From NCBI RefSeq assembly GCF_027853915.1, contig NZ_JAQGLA010000066.1, forward strand, positions 1 through 44,945: 44,945 nt of DNA, written 5' to 3'. This stretch comes from Saccharopolyspora oryzae. Its GTDB lineage: Bacteria; Actinomycetota; Actinomycetes; Mycobacteriales; Pseudonocardiaceae. The notes beneath the pieces are model-generated. The model saw nothing but the letters and a program-made list of their open reading frames with translations. It made no database searches and was not told the origin of the DNA. Position numbers and translations under genes: made by a program. Shown here in pieces: positions 16,760 through 26,511 of this stretch (positions are counted from its first letter, which is position 1; each line of letters begins with the position of its first letter).

Positions 16760-17764
16760 ATGTCCTCCGAATCACCGGACATCTGGGCGATGGCCGACCT
16801 GGCCACGCCGTTCGCGGTTCGGACCGCGGCCACCCTGCGAGTGCCCGATGTGGTCAAGGACGGGCCGCTGCCGCTCGCCGAGATCGCGAAGCGCTGCAAG
16901 GCCGTGGCCGACCCGCTGGGCCGGGTGCTGCGATTCCTGGTGCACCGCGGCATGTTCACCGAGCCCGAACCCGACGTCTTCGGCCCCAACGACGCCTCCA
17001 ACGCGCTGCTCAGCGACGTGCTCGACGGGCCGCGCCCCTGGCTGGACCTCGACGGCGCGGTCGGTCGCGCCGACCTCGCGTTCGTCGAGCTCATCGAGCA
17101 GGTGCGCGGGCACCACCCCGCGTACCCGGCGGCTTTCGGCCGGTCCTTCTGGGAGGACCTGGCGCACAACCCGCAGCTGTCGGACTCCTTCGACACGTTG
17201 ATGGAGACCAAGACGCACGGGATCGCCCCGCTGGTCGCAGCCGCGCACGACTGGTCCCGCTACCGCCGGATCGCCGACATCGGCGGCGGGAAGGGCGTCC
17301 TGCTCGCCGAGATCCTGCGCAGCGGTCCAGAGCTGCGCGGCGTCCTGGTCGACCTGATCGGACCGACCCGCAACGCCATCGCCTACCTGCAGGAACGCGA
17401 GGTCTCGGACCGCGCCGAGGTGGTCGCGGCGAGCTTCTTCGAGCCGCTGCCGGTTCGCGCCGACGCGATGATCATCTGCGACGTGCTCGGCGACTGGGAC
17501 GACGAGGACGCCGCCCAGATCCTGCGCCACTGCGGCCAGGCGTTGGAGCCCGGCGGCCGCGTGCTGATCGTCGAGCTGCTGCCGGACGACGACCGGATGC
17601 CGACGTTCACCGAGATGGACCTGCGGATGATGGTCTACGTCGGCGGCCGGATGCGCGACCTCGACCGCACCCAGCAGGTCGCGGCCGCGGCCGGGTTGTC
17701 CGTCGAGGACTTCACCATGCTGGACAACGGCTACGCCATCATCGAATGCCGCTGCGAGCGCTAG
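16760..17764 (+). CDS. SAM-dependent O-methyltransferase (Methyltransf_2 type)
   Basis: The 334-aa protein has an N-terminal winged-helix dimerisation domain (ATPFAVRTAATLRVPDVV, IAKRCKAVADPLGRVLRFLVHRGMF) and a Rossmann methyltransferase domain with the SAM-binding glycine loop DIGGGKGVLLAEIL (about residues 173-186), then VLVDLIGPT and an acidic pair near DVLGDWDDEDA. This is the layout of TcmN/DnrK/CrtF-type O-methyltransferases, many of which act on aromatic natural products. No biosynthetic genes are adjacent, so the substrate is unknown. The start is the ATG supported by a -10-like hexamer 7 nt upstream. Its last 26 bases overlap the convergent MOSC gene. Confidence 0.85.
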   Translation: MSSESPDIWAMADLATPFAVRTAATLRVPDVVKDGPLPLAEIAKRCKAVADPLGRVLRFLVHRGMFTEPEPDVFGPNDASNALLSDVLDGPRPWLDLDGAVGRADLAFVELIEQVRGHHPAYPAAFGRSFWEDLAHNPQLSDSFDTLMETKTHGIAPLVAAAHDWSRYRRIADIGGGKGVLLAEILRSGPELRGVLVDLIGPTRNAIAYLQEREVSDRAEVVAASFFEPLPVRADAMIICDVLGDWDDEDAAQILRHCGQALEPGGRVLIVELLPDDDRMPTFTEMDLRMMVYVGGRMRDLDRTQQVAAAAGLSVEDFTMLDNGYAIIECRCER

Positions 17765-18392
17765 CCACCTTGGCGGCCAACGACTCGCGCCACTTCTCCG
17801 GCAGGTCCACCAGACCGCGTTCCACGTGGTCGGCCAACTCCGGGGCCCTGTTCATCGACAGCGCGAACACCTCGGCGACCTGCACGCCGTGGTCCGGTCG
17901 GGAGAGCACCTCGACGTTGTCACCGGCCGCGATCTCGCCCGGCTCCTCCACCGCGAGGTAGGCCCCGGTCCTGCCGTGCTCGGTGAACTGCTTGACCAGC
18001 GACGGGACGTCCCAGAACCCGGCGAAGACCCGGCACGGGGTGCGCGGACCGGTCACCCGGAGCACCGCGCCGCCGATCCGCCAGCGCTCACCGATCACCG
18101 CCGAGCTGCTGTCGACGTCGACCAGCGTCAGGTTCTCCCCGGCGTTGCCCGGCACCAGCCCACGTCCCAGCACCTCCGACCAGTGCTCGAGCTCTTCCCG
18201 GTCGAAGGCGTAAGCCGCCTGGTGCCAACTCCCGTGGTGCTTGCGGTCGCACACCGTGTCCCCGCGCACCCCGGACGGCTCGAACAGCACCGGGCCCGAC
18301 GTCGGCTGCTTGTCGATACCGCTGCGACCGAGCCGCCCGGTCCACTCCCCGCTCCGAACCACCGCGACGTTCACCGACTCCACGATCCCCAT
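17739..18392 (-). CDS. MOSC domain protein, YiiM-like
   Basis: The 217-aa protein matches the MOSC fold used by sulfur carriers and molybdenum-cofactor-dependent reductases: GVRGDTVCDRKHHGSWHQAAYAFDREELEHW, GRGLVPGNAGENLTLVDVD, and the conserved Cys in VTGPRTPCRVFAGF. YiiM-type members reduce N-hydroxylated bases with Moco, and the cysteine here would be the cofactor ligand. The ATG is preceded at 6 nt by TAGGTT, a likely leaderless promoter. The 3' ends of this gene and the methyltransferase overlap by 26 bp, so the transcripts are antisense to each other there. Confidence 0.88.
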   Translation of the reverse strand: MGIVESVNVAVVRSGEWTGRLGRSGIDKQPTSGPVLFEPSGVRGDTVCDRKHHGSWHQAAYAFDREELEHWSEVLGRGLVPGNAGENLTLVDVDSSSAVIGERWRIGGAVLRVTGPRTPCRVFAGFWDVPSLVKQFTEHGRTGAYLAVEEPGEIAAGDNVEVLSRPDHGVQVAEVFALSMNRAPELADHVERGLVDLPEKWRESLAAKVASARSGIR

Positions 18393-18775
18393 GCCCAGAA
18401 CCTACGCGGCGCCCAACCCGCGGCACCATCCGATTTCACGTGCTGGGCCTCGGCTCACGGTGCGGTGCCGGCCCGTCGCAGCGCGTCGCGAACAGCGGCC
18501 GCGTTCGGACGCAGTCCCGCTCGAACCGTTCGCAGTCAATCCACAATGGACCGACTGGAACACGCCCGGCCACCGGAGATGCGATCGGCGGAACCCCCGC
18601 TCTGAGATCATCTTCCGACGCGGTGCCCGCGCCCGCGGAACGCGCAGCTCAGCACCGCGCGCACCACAGCTCCCGAAACCCGCTCCCATCAGGTGATCCG
18701 GCACTCTTTCAACGGCATTCCTCCTCCCCTTTCGGCATAACGGAATTGAGGCGCTGATCGGAAAGGCAACGACCC
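18393..18775. other. 383-bp intergenic region between MOSC and GNAT genes
   Basis: Apart from the MOSC promoter at its left edge, I see no gene, RNA or strong hairpin. The short ORFs that cross it are Arg-rich composition artefacts. The last 60 bp are AT-richer and probably hold the promoter of the acetyltransferase, which has GGAAAGG about 9 nt before its ATG. Confidence 0.5.
18399..18404 (-). promoter_or_regulatory. Probable -10 hexamer for a leaderless MOSC mRNA
   Basis: On the minus strand TAGGTT (TANNNT) lies 6 nt before the ATG at 18392, and no ribosome-binding site is seen. Confidence 0.45.
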
Positions 18776-19408
18776 ATGAAGACCACCAAGCGCGGTAGCC
18801 TCGCGCTCCGCACCGCCAGCGGCGAAGACGCCACCGCCCTCGCCGAACTGCTCGGCACCGCCTACTGCGACGACCCGCGCATGGCCGCGCTGTTCCCCGA
18901 TCAGGCGCGCCGGGAATCCCGGCTGCGCAGCCTCTTCTCCCTCCTGCTCGACCACGAGCACCTCAACCACCACACCGAGATCGCGATGCTGGACGGCAAG
19001 CCGCGGGCCGCAGCGGTGTGGGACCGGCCAGGTGACCGCCAGGAGCCCGCGCTCGGCCGGCGCCTCGCGTACCTGCCCGCGCTGTTCTCGGTGTTCCGGT
19101 GGCACCTCCGCGACGCCACGCGGGCGATCCAGGTGTTCACCGACACCGACAGCCACCGCCCGGACGAACCGCACTGGCACCTGTTCGCCCTCGCGACCGC
19201 CCCGCAGGCGCGCGGCGGCGGACTCGGCCTCGCGCTGCTGGAATCCGGACTCGCCCGAGCCGACGCCCAGCGCACGCCGGTGTACCTGGAAACCACCGCG
19301 AACGCCGGGGTCGCGCACTTCGAGCGGCTCGGCTTCCGGGTGATCCACGAGTTCCCGACCGCCGGCGACCTGACCGCCTACGGGATGTGGCGACCGACCC
19401 GGTCCTGA
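18776..19408 (+). CDS. GNAT-family N-acetyltransferase
   Basis: The 210-aa protein has the GNAT acetyl-CoA-binding signature: strand HWHLFALATAPQARGGGLGLALLESGL (about 135-161, with the R/Q-x-x-G-x-G/A loop as QARGGGLG) followed by VYLETTANAGVAHFERLGFRVIHEF, the typical motif B. It transfers acetyl groups from acetyl-CoA to an amine; the acceptor cannot be read from sequence. The N-terminal domain is longer than in minimal GNATs. The ATG has GGAAAGG about 9 nt upstream. Its stop is only 5 bp from that of the convergent Uma2 gene. Confidence 0.87.
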   Translation: MKTTKRGSLALRTASGEDATALAELLGTAYCDDPRMAALFPDQARRESRLRSLFSLLLDHEHLNHHTEIAMLDGKPRAAAVWDRPGDRQEPALGRRLAYLPALFSVFRWHLRDATRAIQVFTDTDSHRPDEPHWHLFALATAPQARGGGLGLALLESGLARADAQRTPVYLETTANAGVAHFERLGFRVIHEFPTAGDLTAYGMWRPTRS

Positions 19409-19413
19409 TCGGC

Positions 19414-19974
19414 TCAGGGCCGCAGCCCGGCCACCAGGTCGGCGGGCGCGAACTCGACCGGGAACGGTCTCGGGGTCCGGAACACCTCCTCCCCCACCAC
19501 GTGCGCCACCCGCTGGTACTCGCTACCGCCGACCAGCTCCCACGCGGTCACCGACGGCACCTCCAGATCCGGGTCCACCAGCCAGAAGTGCTGGGTGCCC
19601 AGCCTGGCGTGCACCGCCTTGCGCAGGGTCGCGTCGTTGAGCCGGCTGCTCGGCGAGGACACCTCGACCGCCAGCACCGGAGCAGTCGGCAGGTTCTTCA
19701 ACGTCAGATCGGTGTAGCGGGCGACCACCAGGTCCGGCAGCAGCTCGGTGAAGACGTCCGGGCGGACCGCGAACGGCCCGGGCAGCACCCGCAGATCGGG
19801 CGGACTGGCTCGCCGCAGGGCGACGTGCAGCGCACCCAGCGCTTCCTGGTGCGGCCAGCCCGGCGCGGGGCTGATCACCAGCTCGCCGTCGACGAGTTCG
19901 TAGCGGCGCCCGTCGTCGGGCACCGATTCCAGGTCCCGGACGGTGAAGCGGCGGTTCTCCAGGTTGATCGACAT
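19414..19974 (-). CDS. Uma2 family (DUF820) putative nuclease-fold protein
   Basis: The 186-aa protein fits the Uma2/DUF820 family, a restriction-endonuclease-like PD-(D/E)xK fold common in multiple copies in actinomycetes and cyanobacteria. Visible features are RRYELVDGELVISPAPGWPHQ (N-terminal strand and E), FTELLPDLVVAR (PD), and VLAVEVSSPSSRLNDATLRKAVHARLGTQHFWLVDPD, giving the E-V-S-S-P-S-S...K core. The family's natural role is unproven. The ATG at 19974 has GGAGGAG 7 nt upstream, which rules out the longer forms. It is a single gene between a convergent GNAT and aceA. Confidence 0.9.
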   Translation of the reverse strand: MSINLENRRFTVRDLESVPDDGRRYELVDGELVISPAPGWPHQEALGALHVALRRASPPDLRVLPGPFAVRPDVFTELLPDLVVARYTDLTLKNLPTAPVLAVEVSSPSSRLNDATLRKAVHARLGTQHFWLVDPDLEVPSVTAWELVGGSEYQRVAHVVGEEVFRTPRPFPVEFAPADLVAGLRP

Positions 19975-20093
19975 GGTTCGGCTCCTCCGGTTCGCGGCCG
20001 GTCGGTTTTCCGGCCCCGTAATAAAGAGGAGCGAAGGTGCCGCACAGATACAGTCGGCGCCGATGATCACCCGAACGGGCCGGGAAAACGAGA

Positions 20094-20130
20094 AGTGGGC
20101 GGGAACCCGACGCCTGGGTTCCCGCCCACT
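20094..20130 (-). terminator. Perfect 15-bp hairpin downstream of aceA
   Basis: AGTGGGCGGGAACCC (20094-20108) pairs exactly with 20116-20130 around a 7-nt loop. It lies beyond the aceA stop in the leftward direction and ahead of the Uma2 promoter. It is a strong terminator candidate although it has no T tract. Confidence 0.75.
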
Positions 20131-20184
20131 CGCACCATCGCGATATTTCCGACACCCCGCCACAGGGCCGCTGGTGCGTCTCGG

Positions 20185-20207
20185 GTGGTCGGCGCGCGGC
20201 CGACCAC
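20185..20207 (-). terminator. First hairpin after aceA
   Basis: GTGGTCGGC (20185-20193) pairs with GCCGACCAC (20199-20207) around 5 nt, 13 bp past the aceA stop. Together with the hairpin at 20094-20130 it makes a tandem terminator. Confidence 0.6.
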
Positions 20208-20219
20208 GGTCTCAACCGG

Positions 20220-21533
<1,314 letters not shown>

Positions 21534-21651
21534 CTTGTTCCCCTTCCGGGCTCTCCTGCGGCCTGTTGGGAACTAGTTTTGCCCGGGATCAAGCGAAACA
21601 CGACCAGATTTCCACGGTAATTTTCGGCGTTTTTCTGCTAGCATCAACGCC
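21534..21651. promoter_or_regulatory. aceA-ramB divergent control region
   Basis: The 118-bp spacer is AT-rich for this genome. TAGCAT (21639-21644) lies 7 nt before the ramB ATG and fits a leaderless -10. AACTAGTTTTGC (21571-21582) on the aceA side carries the TTTGC core known from RamB sites in Corynebacterium, and TTTTCGG/GTTTTTCTGC repeats lie near the ramB -10. RamB is known to bind its own and the aceA promoter in relatives. The exact operator here is inference. Confidence 0.5.
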
Positions 21652-23118
21652 ATGACGGAGTTCGCCACCGAAGAAGACCGCAATTTTTCAACGGAACACG
21701 ACCTTCTGGTCTTCGGTCAGCGCCTGCGGCACTTGCGCCGAGCCGCCGGGCTCACCCTCGTGGAGCTGGGCGAACGGGTCGGTCGCGCCCCGTCGCAGCT
21801 GTCGCTGCTGGAGAACGGCCACCGCGAGCCGAAGCTGTCGTTGCTGCGCGCGCTGGCCGACGCGCTGGGCACCTCCGTCGACGAACTGCTGTCCAAGAAG
21901 CCGCCGAACCGGCGCGCCGAGCTGGAGATCGCGGTGGAGAAGGCGCAGCTCGACCCGGTGTACCAGCGGCTGGGCGTGCCGTCGCTGAAGGTCGGCAAGC
22001 GCGTGCCGACCGAGGCGCTGGAACACGTGCTCGCCCTCTACGAGGAGCTCAAGCGCCGGGAGACCAAGCAGGTCGCCACCCCGGAGGAGGCCCGCAAGGC
22101 CAACGCCGAGCTGCGCCAGAAGATGCGCGAGAACGGCAACTACTTCCCGGAGATCGAGAAGACCGCCGCGGACATCCTGGACAAGGTCGGCTACCACGGC
22201 GGCCCGCTGTCCGAGGGCGTGATCCAGTCGATCGCCACCCACCTCGGCTACGGCCTGCGGTTCGTCACCGACCTGCCCCGCTCGGTCCGCTCCGTCACGG
22301 ACCTGAAGAACCACCGGATCTTCCTGCGGCGCGAATCGCTGGGCATGCACAGCCCGCGCACCATCCTGCTGCAGACCCTCGGCCACCTCAGCCTCGGCCA
22401 CCGCCAGCCCCGCGACTTCGCCGACTTCCTGCGCCAGCGCGTCGAGGCGAACTACTTCGCCGCCGCGGTCCTGGTGCCCGAGCAGACCGCGGTCCCGTTC
22501 CTCCAGGAGGCCAAGGCCGAGCGCGACCTGGCGGTGGAGGACCTGCGGGACGTCTTCTCGGTGTCCTACGAGATGGCCGCGCACCGCTTCACCAACCTGG
22601 CCACCCAGTACCTGGACCTGGTCTGCCACTTCGTGCGCAACGACGAGACCGGCATCATCTACAAGGCCTACGAGAACGACGGGCTGGTCTTCCCCACCGA
22701 CCCGACCGGCGCGATCGAGGGGCAGCGGATGTGCCGGTACTGGTCCGGGCGCCAGGTGTTCGCCTCGCCGGACCGCTACTCGACCTACTACCAGTACACC
22801 GACAAGCCGGGCGCGACCCACTGGTGCGTCGCGCACGTCGACCCCAGCCGCGGCCGGGACTTCGCGATCACCCTCGGGGTGCCCTACAACGAGTCGCGCT
22901 GGTTCCGCGGGCGCGACACCAACAACCACTCCAAGTCGAAGTGCCCGAACGGCGAGTGCTGCCAGCGCCCGCCGGCGGATCTCGCCAACCGCTGGGAAGG
23001 CATGGTGTGGCCATCGGCGCGGGCGCACTCGCACGTGCTCGCCGCGCTGCCCTCGGACACCTTCCCCGGCGTCGACGAAGCCGACGTCTACGCATTCGTT
23101 GAGGCGCACCAGGGTTGA
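21652..23118 (+). CDS. ramB: RamB-type transcriptional regulator of acetate/glyoxylate metabolism
   Basis: The 488-aa protein has an N-terminal Xre-type helix-turn-helix (FGQRLRHLRRAAGLTLVELGERVGRAPSQLSLLENGHREPKLSLL, about residues 22-65), a central helical and IrrE/ImmA-like peptidase-fold region lacking an intact HExxH (TLGHLSLGHRQP), and a C-terminal short-chain fatty-acyl regulator domain with conserved Cys residues (KCPNGECCQRP). This is the architecture of RamB, which senses acetyl-CoA-related signals and controls aceA, aceB and its own gene in Corynebacterium and Mycobacterium. The divergent aceA gene supports the call strongly. The ATG has no ribosome-binding site but a TAGCAT hexamer 7 nt upstream, suggesting a leaderless message. 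Confidence 0.93.
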   Translation: MTEFATEEDRNFSTEHDLLVFGQRLRHLRRAAGLTLVELGERVGRAPSQLSLLENGHREPKLSLLRALADALGTSVDELLSKKPPNRRAELEIAVEKAQLDPVYQRLGVPSLKVGKRVPTEALEHVLALYEELKRRETKQVATPEEARKANAELRQKMRENGNYFPEIEKTAADILDKVGYHGGPLSEGVIQSIATHLGYGLRFVTDLPRSVRSVTDLKNHRIFLRRESLGMHSPRTILLQTLGHLSLGHRQPRDFADFLRQRVEANYFAAAVLVPEQTAVPFLQEAKAERDLAVEDLRDVFSVSYEMAAHRFTNLATQYLDLVCHFVRNDETGIIYKAYENDGLVFPTDPTGAIEGQRMCRYWSGRQVFASPDRYSTYYQYTDKPGATHWCVAHVDPSRGRDFAITLGVPYNESRWFRGRDTNNHSKSKCPNGECCQRPPADLANRWEGMVWPSARAHSHVLAALPSDTFPGVDEADVYAFVEAHQG

Positions 23119-23159
23119 TCAGTCGTCCGATGTGGACAGCTCGCGCGAAGGCCGCGGAA

Positions 23160-23798
23160 CTACCTCGCCGTTCCGCGGCCTTCGACGCGTTCGGCGAGCT
23201 TGCGCTGACCAGGTCCGGACAACTCCCCCACCACACCGGACCGACCGGCGGCGGCCATCAACAGCGCTTCTCCTCGGCCGCGAACTTCCAGACCTCGCCC
23301 CGAGACCCAGTCGAAATCGGTGGCGACCAAGCGCAGCCCCCGAACCCGCCAGAACGCCCTGATCGGCGGCGCGACCAGCGCGAACCGCAGTGCAGCCACC
23401 AGCCGGTCCGGCGGGATCTCGCGCGGCTTCCCCAGCGGGCGCCGGATGTCCTGCTGGTGGATCATCCCGTCCACCAGCGCGATCCTGCCGCCGAACCGCG
23501 CGGTCAGACCACGAGGCTGCCGGCTCGCCCGCATCAGCGCCACGAGTTCCTCCGGACTGCGCTTCCGGTACTCGACGACCCCGAGCTCGTTGATCCGTGA
23601 CGGCAGCAGAAGACCCTTGGCGACCCGACGCGCTGCAGCTCGACCGTCCAGTTCCTCGTAGCTGAGCGCATGAGCCACCACGTCGTGCACGGACCACCCG
23701 CTGCACAACGTCGGAGCGCACCACTCCTGCTCGGACAACGTCGCCAGGAATTCCGCGAACTCCAAGCGTTCCTGCCCCGCGAACTGCTTCACGTCCAT
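23160..23798 (-). CDS. Mycothiol-dependent maleylpyruvate isomerase-like (DinB-fold) protein
   Basis: The 212-aa protein has the N-terminal DinB/MDMPI four-helix-bundle pattern: ERLEFAEFLATLSEQEWCAPTLCSGWSVHDVVAHALSYEE (residues about 10-50), where C-S-G-W-x-V-x-D-x-x-x-H supplies one metal-ligand histidine, and ALVDGMIHQQDIRRPLG (about 108-125), which supplies the others. Such proteins bind a divalent metal and often use mycothiol as cofactor; most are not characterised. The start ATG 23798 is chosen because the conserved bundle begins just after it; its ribosome site is weak. The gene follows the LysR gene on the same strand after 79 bp and ends close to the RamB stop. Confidence 0.8.
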   Translation of the reverse strand: MDVKQFAGQERLEFAEFLATLSEQEWCAPTLCSGWSVHDVVAHALSYEELDGRAAARRVAKGLLLPSRINELGVVEYRKRSPEELVALMRASRQPRGLTARFGGRIALVDGMIHQQDIRRPLGKPREIPPDRLVAALRFALVAPPIRAFWRVRGLRLVATDFDWVSGRGLEVRGRGEALLMAAAGRSGVVGELSGPGQRKLAERVEGRGTAR

Positions 23799-23877
23799 CT
23801 CGGCCCCAAGCCCTAGCCCGGCATGCCCTGAGCACGCTGCCACAACAGCCCGACACAACACCGAAGCGGGCGGAGCG

Positions 23878-24801
23878 TCAGCGGGGGTCCGGCGGCTCGC
23901 CGGCCGGTGCCAGCTGGTCGTGCAGCTCGGCGTTGACGTCCAGCAGGAGTTGGACCGCCCGGCGTTGCGCCATTTCCGCGCGGTAGACCAGCCGGATCGG
24001 CATCACCACGCCGAGATCCGGCAGCGGAAGCCGGTGCACCCGACCGTCCGCCAAGGCCCGGGCAGCTGCGTACCGCGGAACCACCGCCACGTACCCGGCG
24101 TTCGCGGCCAGCTCGACGGCGATGTCCGGGGTGCCGACCAAGCGGATCGGGTGGTCCGGCCCGCGCTGCGGGCAGGCGAACATCGCGACGATCTCCTCGG
24201 CTTGCTCGCTCCAGTTGTGCACGATCACCGGCGTGCTCGCGAAATCGTCCGGTTGCGGCGCGACGAGTTCGACGACGGGGTTGTCCGGCGCGGCCACGGC
24301 GATCAGCGGTGAGTCGGCCACCGCGACCGAATCGAGCCCCGCCGGCAGGACCCGCCGCAGCACGTATGCCGCGTGCGCACTGCCATCCAGCAGCGCGGCC
24401 ACGGCTTCGTCGCTGTGTGCGATGCGGCAAACCACGTCCACAGCGCGGCCCGGAACCGCAGCCAGCACCGAGGGAAACACCGCAGTGCCGATGCTCGCCG
24501 GGGCGGCCACGACCAGTCGTTCCACGCCCTCCGCGCGCACTGCGGCCTCGGCCTCGGCCAGCAGCGCCAGGCAACGACGCGCGTAGTCACCCAGCCGCTC
24601 ACCAGCCCGGGTGGGCACGGTGCCGCGCGGGCCCCGGTCGAACAGCCGGGTGCCGAGCTTGCGTTCCAGCGCCGCCATCCGCGTGCTCACCGACGGCTGC
24701 GCGAGCTGCATCTCCACGGCCGCCCGGCCGAAGCTGCCCGATCTGACGACCTCGAGGAAGACCTTGAGGTCCAGGACGTCGATGCTGGTTCCTCCGGACA
24801 T
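23878..24801 (-). CDS. LysR-family transcriptional regulator
   Basis: The 307-aa protein has the LysR winged helix-turn-helix at the N terminus (DLKVFLEVVRSGSFGRAAVEMQLAQPSVSTRMAALERKLGTRLFDRG, residues about 11-57) and the periplasmic-binding-like effector domain after residue 90. It is divergent from an amino-acid transporter and a MalY/PatB-type lyase gene, so it most likely controls that pair in response to an amino acid or sulfur compound. The gene starts with an ATG 6 nt after TAGCGT, a likely leaderless promoter. Confidence 0.92.
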   Translation of the reverse strand: MSGGTSIDVLDLKVFLEVVRSGSFGRAAVEMQLAQPSVSTRMAALERKLGTRLFDRGPRGTVPTRAGERLGDYARRCLALLAEAEAAVRAEGVERLVVAAPASIGTAVFPSVLAAVPGRAVDVVCRIAHSDEAVAALLDGSAHAAYVLRRVLPAGLDSVAVADSPLIAVAAPDNPVVELVAPQPDDFASTPVIVHNWSEQAEEIVAMFACPQRGPDHPIRLVGTPDIAVELAANAGYVAVVPRYAAARALADGRVHRLPLPDLGVVMPIRLVYRAEMAQRRAVQLLLDVNAELHDQLAPAGEPPDPR

Positions 24802-24807
24802 AGCTGC

Positions 24808-24813
24808 ACGCTA
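24808..24813 (-). promoter_or_regulatory. Probable -10 hexamer for a leaderless lysR mRNA
   Basis: TAGCGT on the minus strand (TANNNT) ends 6 nt before the ATG at 24801. No ribosome site lies upstream. Confidence 0.45.
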
Positions 24814-24836
24814 TGCCCTGCCCCAGGCAAACACCT

Positions 24837-24851
24837 ACTACTGCGAATAGT
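24837..24851. promoter_or_regulatory. Candidate LysR operator
   Basis: ACTA-N7-TAGT forms a 15-bp inverted repeat that includes a T-N11-A box, the usual LysR recognition pattern. It lies in the 135-bp divergent spacer, 24 bp upstream of the likely lysR -10, and is the AT-richest part of the spacer. Confidence 0.45.
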
Positions 24852-24936
24852 TTGCAAGAGCCAGTGTTGCTCTCATGTTCGAACCGCCCGATCACAACGA
24901 GGTGACCGCGGCGGACGGACGGGGAGGAGGGGCACC

Positions 24937-26511
24937 GTGACTGGAACGCTTCCGCACGCGGACCGGGCCGGCGTATCGCCGGACGACGACAACCGCTTGC
25001 ACCGGAGTCTGGGCACGGCATCGCTGTCCGCGATCACGTTGTCCAGCGTGATCGGATCCGGATGGCTGTTCGCGGCGTACAACGCCGCGAAGGTGGCCGG
25101 ACCGGCCGCACTGCTGTCTTGGCTGATCACCGGCGTCGCCACGCTGCTGGTCTCGTTGGTGTTCATCGACCTGGCCTTCCGGAAACCGCTGTCCGGCGGC
25201 AACGTGCGCTGGCCGCAGCTCGCATCAGGACCGCTGGTCGGCGCGATCATCGGCTGGGCGGTCTTCCTGCAAGCGGTCTACGCCGGGCCGAGCGAATCGA
25301 CCGCGCTGACCCAGTACGCCGGGAAGTGGATCCCCGGCCTGATCGAGGACGACGCGCTGACCTGCACCGGGCGGCTGTTCGCGGTCGCCGTGCTCGGTTT
25401 GTTCTTCTACGTCAACATGTTCGGCGTCCGGTTCATCGCGCGGGTCAACAACGTGGTGACCGCGGTCAAGGTGGCGGTACCGCTGCTGACCGTGGGCCTC
25501 ATGCTGGCCAGCGGGTTCGACACGACGAACTACGAGGTGGGCGGCGGGTTCGCGCCCTACGGCATCTCCGCGGCGCTGACCGCCGTCGTCGGCAGCGGCC
25601 TGGTCTACTCGTTCACCGGGATCAACGCGGCCGCGGTGCTGTCCGGCGAGGCCGCCAACGCCCGGAAGACCGTGCCCAGGGCGACGTTCATCGCCCTGGG
25701 AGTGGCCTTCGCCATCTACGTCGGGCTCCAGCTCGTCATGCTGTTCAGCCTGCCGACCGGTCAGCTGATCGGCGGCTGGCACGGGATCAACCTCAAGTCG
25801 CCGCTGGCCGAGCTGGCGAGCCTGATCGGCCTGGTCTGGCTGTCCTGGCTGCTGCTCGCCGATGCGGTGTTCTCCCCCGCCGGTTCGATGCTGGTCTCGG
25901 CGGGCGTCAAGGGCCGCTACACCTACGGCGCAGCGCAGAACGGGATCCTGCCGCGGTTCTTCGCCGGTGTGCACGAGCGCAGCGGCATCCCCCGGCGGGC
26001 GCTGCTGCTCAACCTGAGCCTCGGCGCGCTGATCATCCTGCTGTTCGGCGACTGGAAGTCCATCGCCAGCTCGCTGAGCTTCTACTACGGCCTGAGCTAC
26101 GCCGCGGTGTCGATCGCCGTGTGCGTGTGGCACGCGGCCGAACCGTCCTCCGGCTGGCTGGGCCGGTGGAGCTCGGCGGTGGGCGCGACGTCGTTCGTCC
26201 TCTCCGGTCTGATCCTCTACTGGTCCGGGTGGGAGAAGGTCCGGGTGGCGATGCCGTTGCTGCTGCTCGGATTCCTCATCCACCTGTGGCGCGTGCGGCG
26301 CGGAGGGGAGTCCGGGTTCAACGGCGTGTGGCTGGTGGTCCTGCTGCTCGCCTTGACCGGCATCTCCGCCGTGGGCAGCTTCGGCGGCACCGGCGCGCTG
26401 ATCGCCCCGCTGGACAGCGCGCTCGTCGCGGTCCTCTGCGGTATCGGGGTCTGGTTCGGCCGGAGATCCGGACTCGCTTGGCGGAAGAACCAACAACACG
26501 AGGAGGTTTGA
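24937..26511 (+). CDS. APC-superfamily amino acid permease
   Basis: The 524-aa protein is an integral membrane transporter with about 12 hydrophobic segments. The first contains ITLSSVIGSGWLFAAYNAAKVAGPAALLSW, matching the unwound TM1 substrate site (GSGW) of amino acid-polyamine-organocation transporters; TM6 contains SFTGINAAAVLSGEAANARKTVPRA, with the conserved GE-x-N-P/A-R-x3-P feature. It probably imports an amino acid or a thioether by proton symport. The GTG start has GGAGGAGG 6 nt upstream. The stop overlaps the next start (TGATG), so it is translationally coupled to the PLP-dependent lyase, which suggests that the imported compound is the lyase substrate. Confidence 0.9.
   Translation: MTGTLPHADRAGVSPDDDNRLHRSLGTASLSAITLSSVIGSGWLFAAYNAAKVAGPAALLSWLITGVATLLVSLVFIDLAFRKPLSGGNVRWPQLASGPLVGAIIGWAVFLQAVYAGPSESTALTQYAGKWIPGLIEDDALTCTGRLFAVAVLGLFFYVNMFGVRFIARVNNVVTAVKVAVPLLTVGLMLASGFDTTNYEVGGGFAPYGISAALTAVVGSGLVYSFTGINAAAVLSGEAANARKTVPRATFIALGVAFAIYVGLQLVMLFSLPTGQLIGGWHGINLKSPLAELASLIGLVWLSWLLLADAVFSPAGSMLVSAGVKGRYTYGAAQNGILPRFFAGVHERSGIPRRALLLNLSLGALIILLFGDWKSIASSLSFYYGLSYAAVSIAVCVWHAAEPSSGWLGRWSSAVGATSFVLSGLILYWSGWEKVRVAMPLLLLGFLIHLWRVRRGGESGFNGVWLVVLLLALTGISAVGSFGGTGALIAPLDSALVAVLCGIGVWFGRRSGLAWRKNQQHEEV

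Noticed and set aside
18440..18757. 105-aa plus-strand ORF before the GNAT gene
   Set aside because: It has Arg/Ser/Pro-rich random composition and no start signal.
24937..26511. Start at ORF position 24373
   Set aside because: The upstream extension is antisense to the LysR gene and has no membrane or transporter character; the GTG with GGAGGAGG fits the true start.
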